A DNA stretch of 64,000 bases from Erythroxylum novogranatense (taxonomy: Eukaryota > Streptophyta > Magnoliopsida > Malpighiales > Erythroxylaceae). The stretch is from assembly GCA_029891385.1 (NCBI GenBank), contig CM057234.1, forward strand, positions 20,136,350-20,200,349. Reading direction: 5' to 3'. This document shows positions 54,951 through 64,000 of this stretch, in pieces; position 1 is the stretch's first letter, and every line of letters starts with the position of its first letter. The position numbers were made by a program, and so were the translations under genes. The notes below the pieces were generated by a model that was not told where the DNA came from, did not search any database, and was given only the letters and a program-made list of their open reading frames with translations.

Positions 54951-57900
54951 AAAAATTTCGTCCTTGAAATTTCATATATGAAAGATCAGGAAGGTAGGGG
55001 AATTGTTTCGTTTATTCATATTCTGTTTCCCACTTATTTCACTAAATGACTAATTTCTGCCAATTAATTGAAATCAATACAATCAATCACCCCGTTTCCT
55101 TCCTCAAACTCTACACTGTCTTAACTGATTCCTCATGATTATTTGCAATTCTTCACTTTCGGTATCAATAACACATATATCGGATCATAACAGTATTTCC
55201 TAATCCTATCCATGTAACACTTTATGAATCCGAAACATCTTTTAGGTTTTGTACTGACTTACCAATCCATAGTTCTATTCACACCACAGTTGCATAGAGG
55301 CCACTTAATAACGAATTTAGTCTCCCCCAATTTCACCTTTATTTCCAACTAAATGCATTTTGGCCGAGGCGATACACTTCGAAGTATTTCATTTATCGCT
55401 TATCAGATTACATCTCTTTAGTGATAAAACGCTAATGTCGTAAGATTCCATAACCTTAATATTAATCAACTCGACTCATTGTCATTAACTTGGATTACTT
55501 AACCCCTATTACAGATTCATTTCATTTATCAATATTATCTTAAATCAATCATGACCTTCGACTATTTTTAGGCCCTGTTCACTTTAATATAGGGGTGAAC
55601 GACTCCTTTTTGGTTGTAAGACCCTTTATACACTATTCGAATGGTGTCACCAAAATAACAATTGTCATGCCCACAATAAATCTGAACTATACATCAATCT
55701 CATATCCCAATGAACTCCTAAAAATATCAGTTTTACATTTGTCTCTAGCAGTCCAGTCTATTGGTTATTCACACATATAATCATTCGATTTTACATTCTA
55801 AACCTTCAATTACTCTTTCAAAGTACTCTTACTAGAACATAAAGCTTCGATTGTTCCTTCCGTTTTCTCTAACAGTTTCTTTAATGGGTAATACACAAAC
55901 TTCTTAATCCAGTCATAAATATCATTCTCTCAAAAGTTGAATTCATTTTCGATTCCTCGATAATGTCTGCATATTTTAAATCCTCAATTTGGGCTTTGCC
56001 ATTCCTTTTTATACACACCTGATTTGGACATCCAATAGCTAATAATACTTTCTTTTTGTCCCATGATAGTTCGACACTTTGCACTCAGTCTTACACTAGG
56101 TTTAATAACCTTATTGCCCAAATTGCGATCTTCTGTCATTGAATTTTCTATTCAATACATTATATTGCATCACGAGCTAAATCTTGAGACACTCAATCAC
56201 ATAATCCTTTTTAATTATTTCAAATTCCCAAAATATCTTAACCGTTATCGATTTGCATATTCATAGATATATCCAAAGATGTTCTTGTACGAATAATGTC
56301 TCCAAACTTTCAAAGCAATAATCAGTACAACAAATTCAAATCATCAATCACAATGCAGCCCATGAGGTTATAGTAGTCCCTATGTATATAAAACCACTCT
56401 ACACTATATCAACAGATTGCATCATAACCTTTACCGGGACACTTCATTAAATATTGTAAAATCTCCAAATTTCTCTTTTTACAATCATCAGTCATACAAT
56501 TCACACGTTGAACTTACAGCTAGTTCTAAATAACTCCAAATCCCGTATATATATCCTTTGCAAATTTTGCATTTTATCATCACCTCTATCGTCATTTAAG
56601 TCTTCCAATGTGAATACTAATTCATCCATAATTTAATGATCATAATCACTATCCTAATTAAACCCAATTGAGACAATTTACTCTTCAGTAGTATAATACT
56701 GTCAGGGGCATTATTATCTCAGACAATTACAACCCAAAACTCCTTATACCCATGATTGATTTTCATAACTCTTTAAGCATTTGATCTCCCCAATGAGGAA
56801 AAATTCTCTTATGATTTTCTCAGTTTCATAATGACATGTTCTGACATAAGTTCCTTTACATTAGTTTCTCCACATAATTCCATTTACTGCCATCATTACA
56901 AACTTGGGTTGATAACACATCCATCAAATCAACTTTGTACTCCCCGAACATATTGACATAAAATATTCGTGAACCGATATTTTCCTCATAATCGCAATTA
57001 ATGTCTCCTTAATATTCAAAAATCCTAGTACATAGTCGAATTCCTTACATTAACATAGTGCATACTTCTCAGTAGCAGATTCTATCTCATACGCTTAAGT
57101 CTTCACTAGGATTAGGACTCCCACAATGACTTTTAATTCATTTCAGATTTATCTCAGATTTGTCCTTTCATTGATAAAATTTTCAATTGAATCATTTGAT
57201 CGATGTAACCCAATTCAGGAAATTTCTTCTTTGAAAGAAGATTTCTTATTACTTTCATCGATACCGTTCATAGAATTTCTACACATCAACAGTCGTCACA
57301 TTTCTTGTCAGCCATTCTCAATGCCTTAGAAAATCAATTTTAGCTATTCACGATATCCCACGAAGATCAATTTATGCCATAACTCATGTAATCAAAAGAT
57401 CCTTTTTAATAAGGTTCAGTGAAGTATATACCATCAAAATCATTACATCTTATCGAGAGACAGATGTAGGGCAACTCATCAATTAGTCACTTATGCTAAG
57501 GACACCTGGATCTCATTTAATTTTTTACAACGCTTCCCTTTTCGCACCTGTCCTCGTTCATGAGGATTAATCTCAATTTATTCTCAATTGATCACTATAA
57601 GCACTTTCACTTCTTATTCTATCTCATATAGAACTTTAAACCATAAGAACTATGGCTAGCAATTATCCACTAACTCACTAGCCATAGTGCTCCCATTATC
57701 AGATGTGCGTTCACATAGGCAAATCAACTGAACCTTGACAACTATTTCATCAAACCCATATATGTTCCCAATTAAATCAAAATCATAGATGTATACTCAT
57801 TCTTGATTTCCCACTAACATATTCTGACTTTAAGTCATAAACCCTTATTCATAAACTCTCATCACAGTAATCAAACCCAATTGTAGCCTCTCTTGATCAT

Positions 57901-58256
57901 AGAATATTTTATTGTCATCCACTTTATACACTTGAAATCTGGCCATTTCTAACATATCTCTATTTTCTTCTATCAATCCACAACAATATATTCATATCTA
58001 TCCCACATTTAAGGATATACCCTGGTATAACACTGATGTTGTGTTTCATAGTATATCCACCACTCTCATTTATCACATTATGACATATCATCATTTTCCT
58101 CACTATTTCTAACCACTTAAACAATTGATACATGCTCTAGCATGTGACTCATATGCTAGACTGGGGATCATTTGTCACTGTCTGCCGTGACATGACTTAA
58201 ATGCATGTAACTTGACCCATAGTTGGAAAACAACCCATATAAGATAGTACTTATGG
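54951..58256 (-). pseudogene. Decayed retrotransposon interior (gypsy I, possibly joined to a copia leader)
   Basis: No open frame longer than 67 codons is convincing. On the - strand at about 56280-56460 I read ALKVWRHYSY and, upstream of it, a PHG..C-like stretch, matching the 'VVFALKIWRHYLYG' part of Ty3/gypsy RT/RNase H. The left edge is a gypsy polypurine tract, but the right edge (58257-58268) is a primer-binding site followed by an LTR unlike LTR I. So two elements probably meet inside this block. The meeting point is not visible to me. Confidence 0.55.
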
Positions 58257-58268
58257 GCTTTGATACCA
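58257..58268 (-). other. Primer-binding site of element J
   Basis: Reads TGGTATCAAAGC on the - strand, one base from the methionine tRNA site, a few bases from the end of LTR J. Confidence 0.7.
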
Positions 58269-58272
58269 CCAA

Positions 58273-59112
58273 TGTTGTTAGTAATGTGCCCTAGGCCAAT
58301 GGAATTTTGTGATTCATGTATTAACATTATGACTTGTTAATATATATTATGAGGTATTCCTTTCATATATGCATGTATTTCGTTTATGTAATGTGATTTA
58401 CATTCCATGAATGGTATTAGACTTATGTCATCAAGTATGTGACTTGATAGTAAAACCATAAGCGTTATAACACTATTCTAGACAGTCCCTGGTCGATCAT
58501 TATTGGTGGAACAATATCAATTAAGACTAGTATGTGTTTTGATTGATGATCACGCTTTTATCGATCATGGATATGAAATATCAAATCGTAAACATAGATA
58601 TATGTTAGAGAACATATATTGACCGACCCACATAAAGAATACTACATGGTTTCATGTCATTAGTGATTCTTTATATGGTTTGACTTTAGTCATTTGACCT
58701 GAAGTCATCATGGTTCCCTACATGAGGAATTTAGTGTTTTGATATTAGACTAAGTTATTTTTAACCGAATAACAAATAGTCTTATGTTGGATACTAAATG
58801 AATCATATGGAGGGATGCGAATGACGTAGATGGGATTTGTACCTCTCTTAAATGAGAGAGATATCATTTAGGCCTCTTGGCAAGTGTGATTGAAGAAATG
58901 CATGGCCGTGCTCAAATGAATTGATGAAGAGTCATCAAATTTCATTTGTTATAATCAGTCAACTTGGGGATCAAGAAACTATTATTAATCAAAGGTTGAC
59001 ATGTACCGTGCCTTTTGATTAATCTTGATATCGTGTTACAAAAGGACTGAGCTTATAACCATAGTTACAAGTTAAATCAGATTATCGATCCTCATTTGAT
59101 TTGGGTAGTCAT
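58273..59112 (-). mobile_element. LTR J, copia-like 5' LTR, truncated by copia K
   Basis: Begins tgttgttagtaatgtgcccta beside the primer-binding site, which sets the - orientation. AT-rich, non-coding. It is cut at 59112 by LTR K (left target bases gtcat). The remainder is outside or lost. Confidence 0.6.
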
Positions 59113-60966
59113 TGTAGGAAAATCCCGGTGTGAGCATCACATGCCCACGGTGCGGAAAACAAAAATTTTTATTCCGGGACCTTCCCGAAAGCCAGGATCC
59201 ATGTGTCTATACAACAAACTCAAACCATAACGGCCAAAGGAGACCGTCTCTAACGGTATCCACGCAGAGATTGAGAACCTAACCGGACAAACCTTTGACC
59301 GGGAATAGTTAGAACAAATTAAAGAGTGCTAGCTCTTACCTTTGTCCTTGGAGAGCTTGGAATCAACGATGGAGAAGGAAGCTTGGAGATGAAGAAGGGA
59401 AGTGACGATCAATGATGAGAGAAGACAATTTCTCTTAGGTTTCACAAAACCTTTCTCACTTCTAAAAGCAACGATCATTCATCCTCTTCATTCTTTTATT
59501 TTTGTCTTCTAGTCTTTTAATGCACTAATGACAAGGATAAAGAAGAAGCTTCTTGGCCATCCACGTAAATCACTTTATATATATATATATATAAAGTTAA
59601 AATGATGAGCTTCTCATCTTCTTCTTCCACGTTTACACTCATATATATATATATTAATTAATTCTTTAATTAATTAATCATATATATATATGTATATAAA
59701 TGCTGAAATGGTCCAGTCACACTGGGGTCGGTCCTACCGGCCTACCGGGTCCTAGTATGGGAAAAACCTCCGAAAACCTTTTTCAGTAATATCGATGTCG
59801 CGATCTCATCGGGACATATCTCGATCTTATCAGGATCTATTTAATCCTTTTGCTCTCCATATATTGGAACTCTGTCCAAAACTATTTTACAAATTCTTCG
59901 AGACACTCTTATGCGTGTGACACATTAGGTTCCCGGTTATATTGGCCACTTAGATCAACACTTAATCTGAGCAAGTCATGAGCGGTATCTAGCAACACAT
60001 CATGACCCCCAATTGACCGGAAAGTAATTGGTTTGATTTAATGAACATGTATTCATCATGAACCATATCACGAACCTTTCCATAGATAATTACCGTGCAA
60101 TTCGTCCTTTCACCATGCTATACCCCACTTGGTTATGAGTATGGGCAAAGTGTCAACTCTTTACTAGACTGACTATGTCAAATCTAGTCCAAGTGATATC
60201 ATTTCTTGTCCTAGGACTCATTACTTAATATGTCAATGAAGACATTCTTCATGACATATATGCTCCGGTTAGAGACTTCCAAGTAATGACCCTGACAAGA
60301 GGCCATGGGTATCATCTTCTGCTATCATAGAAGTGGTGAATCCTCTATTGGCTACTCAATTACCTTCGAATACCTCAAGTTGTACCCAATCACCACCCTA
60401 TGAGTGACCTCTGTAAGGCAACAAAGAATGGAGTCAAAGCACAGAATCAGTATCCAAGATATCCTTGAGCACCCCAAGTCTAAGGATACTTGCACCATTG
60501 CTATGATGAGATTATCACTGACATTAGAATAGAACATCCATGTGATGATCTCATAGCAGGTCATCCAATGAACTTACTACCTCTAGTAAGCTTCCACATC
60601 TCAACCCTAAATATCTCATATTTACAGCTTCTTAGATCCACTGCTTGATCAAATCAAAGAGCTTGAGATGTCCTAGTCTCTCCGGATCACCGATGTCCAG
60701 TCTCAGTAATCCTATGACTAGGGATAATTTAGATACTAACATAATTGCACATGATAGGAATCTCAGTAGTATGATCACATTACAATTTCCTTCATGCTAT
60801 GTCATATATCATGGACTTCATTAATTTTCTTATAGATCAATACTCATTCATAAATAATGAACATCAAATTAATGAAATATGTCTTTCTTTATTTATTCAT
60901 AAAGTATGTACATAACTTTGTACAAAATGCACTAAAGGCGATTGCCTTCAGGGCACTACTCTAACA
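59113..60966 (-). mobile_element. Copia K: 3' LTR (B family without the cassette)
   Basis: 1854 bp, starting tgtaggaaaatcccggtg and ending actctaaca, directly followed by the tract atctcccacttgacc. It aligns with the B LTRs along its length but lacks their terminal TAAGTCGACTTA cassette. It is more diverged from either B LTR than they are from each other. Confidence 0.9.
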
Positions 60967-61999
60967 ATCTCCCACTTGACCAAAAGCCAATCGCCTTGAT
61001 ATCTAATACCATAAAGTAGTACATGAGAATCAAAACTCTTTGTGATAATGGCTTTGTCAACGGATCAACAATATTATGCTCGGTGGGAATTCTCTCGATC
61101 CGACATCACCTCATCCTATGATCTCCCCGATCGATGATATCCGCAGAGTACGGTTTGGATCGTTGATGAGACCTTGGTTCTTTCGCTCGCTAATAGCTCC
61201 ATTATTGTCACAATACAATCGCATGGGCCCATCACGCTTAGGAACCACACCAAGTTCAAGAATGAACTTTTGATCCAAACCGCTTCCTTTCACGCTTCAA
61301 GCGCAATGTACTCGCCTCGGTCGTTGAATCGGCAGTTGTCTCTTGTTTGGAACTCTTCCAACTAATCGCCCGCCATTCAAGATGAATACGTAACTCGACC
61401 GGGATTTGGAATCATCCATATCGATTGAAAATTGGCATCAGATACCCGCCACTTTGAGATCTCCATCTCCATATATCAAGAAAACATCCTTAGTCCTTCG
61501 CAAGTACTTGAGGATATTCTTGATACCACCCAAAGGACCCTCACCAGATCCGATTGGTATCCGCCGTAATACTTAGAGCATATGATACATCGGGTCTCGT
61601 ACATAGCATTGCATACATGATAGATCCTACCGCAAATGCATACGGGATAATATTCATGCGCATCCTCTCATCTTGTGTCTTAGGACACATAGATTTCGAG
61701 AGTGTTATCCCATAAGTCACGGGAAGGTAGCCTCTCTTGGATTGCTCCATGCTAAACCTTTTTAACATCTTGTCTATGTACGTTGATTGTGAAAGACCAA
61801 GCAACCTTTTTGATCTATCTCTATAGATCTTTATCCCAAGGATATAAGTTGCTTCACCAAGGTATTTCATGGCAAATTGTTTGGACAACAAAATCTTCAC
61901 CGATTGTAGCATAGAGACATCGTTTCCTAGCAATAATATGTCATCTACATACAGCATAAGGAATACGATTGCAGTCCCATTAACCTTCTTATACACACA
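60967..61999 (-). pseudogene. Copia K: RNase H and part of reverse transcriptase
   Basis: On the - strand: CVYKKVNGTAIVFLMLYVDDILLLGND with intact Y-V-D-D (61940-61951), LGEATYILGIKIYRDRSKRL, MLKRFSMEQSKRGYLPV, NIIPYAFAVGSIMYAMLCTR (frame 61541-62020), then after frame changes GVVPKRDGPMRLYCDNNGAI (61111-61293). It is cut on the right by LTR F at 61999/62000, inside RT. This copy retains the 136 bp that B has lost and is the better reference for the family. Confidence 0.9.
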
Positions 62000-63470
62000 T
62001 GATCGCGGCTTATCGTTCAATCCTAAGATTGATCCTTAGAAACCGGTCAAAATCAATTTATACCAAGAATTGCAACACAGGGTGCAACCTCTGCCCACTC
62101 TCAAGGAACCAAAGTAGAATTGATCTTAAGACTAGCCTAGTCTAATGATGCATGCAATTAAAGCAATTAAAGGGGTTTTGGCTTGATCTTTTAAACTAAA
62201 GGAAGCAAAGTCAATCAAATATTTTTGGGATTTTAGAATAAACCGTATAATTGAAAATAATCGAGATTGAAAACAATTAACTAAAACTCTCCTAAAAATG
62301 TGGCTCTCGTCATCATCGCTCAAAATAAATGTCGGGTTTGAAACCGCTAAGTTTCAAAACACAACCTTAATAACTCGTTAAGTCCAAGAATTTAATTAAT
62401 CAACTCGATTAATTAAATCTTGTTAAAACCCTTAGTGTATGACATGGACTAATTTATGCAACAAAGTTAACCAGATGAAACACAATCAATTCAATCAAAC
62501 ACAACTAGGTAGATTAAATTAACCCATGCAAACTGCTTAACATACACTAACTTCATGTATTTCGTAACAACATCCAATGTAAACTAATCCACACCATAAA
62601 TCAAAGTTTAACATCCGATTAAACTATAACCGATTCAATCCATCATATATCGTAATCTCCAACTCTGAGGTTTTACAAAACATGATGTAAATCTAAAACA
62701 ATGGTTGATTACCCTCAAGCTCATGGAACTCCGACCTTCGCTACATTTTCGGAGATGGAAACCTTAGCCTTGCATAATCGTGGAAGAAGCCATCACCGCT
62801 GGAACTCCAAAGCTACCTATGGCTCCAACGACGCAATGGCGAAAGTGATGAATAGGAATGGTGCTTCAAGATGAGAATGGAAGTGTTGCTATCGCGATGT
62901 TCTTCGTTGGTGGTCGCCACCGCAAAATAAGAAAACTAAACCTATTAGAGAAACAGAGAAAATGAAGAAGGAGAAGTGTTCCTCGGGATTGCGGCCGTCC
63001 CTCATTTAACCTAAAATAGAAGGTTTTATAGGAAGTCTGCAAGGGCCGGTCGGAATAAAGGATAATTTTGCTATTTTAGGTTCGGTATCCGACATTCGTC
63101 ATGACTAATGGCGGCAGTCATTGCGGCGAATGAAGAATGGTCACTCGTCATGATTTAATTAATTTACACTAATAAATTCGTCATGCGAATGGTCTGCGCT
63201 GGTTCGCTCCGACGAATGGATGGCTTCTCACTAAGATATTGACTTTCTCTTGTTGACTCCATTGTTCCTACAAAATACAACACATTTGCAGATCAATTGT
63301 CCCAATAAAAGTTATGCAGAAATTAATATCAAATGACAACAAAATATTGACAATGTAAATTATAAAAGCTCGATATGAGGAACCAATTTAAGCACAAAAT
63401 CATGAATTAGAGTCAACAAGTGCATAATCACTTAAGAAATTAGGCCAATTTATAGTATAAATTTGGCTCA
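62000..63470 (-). mobile_element. Element F: Athila/Tat-like 3' LTR
   Basis: 1471 bp, from tgatcgcggc to atttggctca. The right edge is followed by atcaattcccacacttaaac (63471-63490), on the - strand a polypurine tract of the 'aagtgtgggaattgat' type typical of Athila/Tat elements. So F lies on the - strand and its body continues right, outside the window. It is inserted in the RT of copia K. LTR H is of similar type. Confidence 0.82.
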
Positions 63471-64000
63471 ATCAATTCCCACACTTAAACCTTTGTACTC
63501 TGGACAAAGCTTACAAGAGTCAAAAGGTACAAGAGTAAAAGAAAATTCTACCATGCTCAAATAATAAGAATTGACGTAATCCACTTCATCGTAATTTAAA
63601 CGCAAAGAAATTAAAAGAGTGCTAATAAAACAAACATCGAAAGAATTTAAGCACATGAGATTGAACAACAGAGAATCACTCGATATGGTGTTTACGCCAA
63701 CTCACTTGTGTTTAAGGATATTTTCTCTCAATCGCTTAATGCATCTCCTACCATAGGCTTGTATCAATTCTATTTCTCCACTACAAGGACTATCATTTTG
63801 AAGATCAAGAGGTCTTTCAGGTTGTAATGAGCGGAGGGCTAGATGAATGGATGAAGTGAAAGAAGAAAATATGAGCATGCGCACTAAATGAGGAATTGAT
63901 GTCAACAAACCAAACTAAAACTAAACACCAAATAAATTGAATACACACTTTTTTTCATTTTGCCTATCTCATTTGAGATGCTAATCCTTTGGGATACAAC
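63471..64000 (-). mobile_element. Element F: 3' end of the interior
   Basis: Polypurine tract (63471-63490) and the non-coding or decayed end of the interior. The two short - strand open frames here (66 and 68 codons) resemble no domain I know. Athila/Tat elements often have a long untranslated or extra-ORF region at this place. Confidence 0.6.

Noticed and set aside
55881..56084. 67-codon frame MQSVELSWDKKKVLL...
   Set aside because: Lies in the decayed interior of element I. No domain recognised, and neighbouring frames carry the gypsy remnant.

Overview
The window looks like intergenic heterochromatin of a flowering plant with a large nuclear genome. Almost every base I can assign belongs to nested LTR retrotransposons, both Ty1/copia and Ty3/gypsy. 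All are decayed by stop codons, frameshifts and deletions. I found no intact host gene, rRNA, tRNA or CRISPR array. The only host-like coding sequence is a broken piece of a 3-ketoacyl-CoA synthase (KCS) gene at about 50185-50448.

Layout, left to right (letters are my own labels). Copia X (+ strand, oldest) runs from 2315 to 12542. It is split by gypsy-type solo LTRs S2 (2475-6394) and S3 (8013-10865) and preceded by LTR S1 (1-2314). Copia A (- strand) is inserted into the RNase H region of X and spans 12543-33846. Nested inside A are solo LTR H (14170-16344, in A's 3' LTR), solo LTR C (19115-21329, in A's integrase) and a full-length copia B (21767-30733, - strand). A's 5' LTR (from 33261) is cut by gypsy-type element D (33847-45273, - strand). 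D's own 3' LTR holds another solo LTR, L (37131-41702, + strand).

At 45273 the order breaks abruptly into the 3' end of gypsy E (+ strand, 45274-48640). Then come a small tandem repeat, an LTR-like promoter region, an unassigned stretch and the KCS fragment. The KCS fragment is cut by gypsy element I (LTR 50449-54934, decayed interior beyond it). Element I's LTR carries a foldback insertion with tRNA-like promoter boxes. The right end holds LTR J, a second copia of the B family (K, from 59113) and an Athila/Tat-like gypsy F (from 62000) that runs off the window.

Four solo LTRs have perfect 5-bp target duplications (S3 ggaat, H aacta, C tatga, L gaaaa). S2 has a near-perfect one (tccat/tccct). 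These fix the nesting order directly from sequence.

The most interesting structure is inside the long gypsy-type LTRs. S1, S2 and I carry a string of small hairpins enclosed by an inverted GTTGTGAC-type arm. Several families carry a palindrome-rich cassette at one homologous site, but its sequence differs completely between families. One cassette type, built on TAAGTCGACTTA, also appears at the terminus of the LTRs of copia B.
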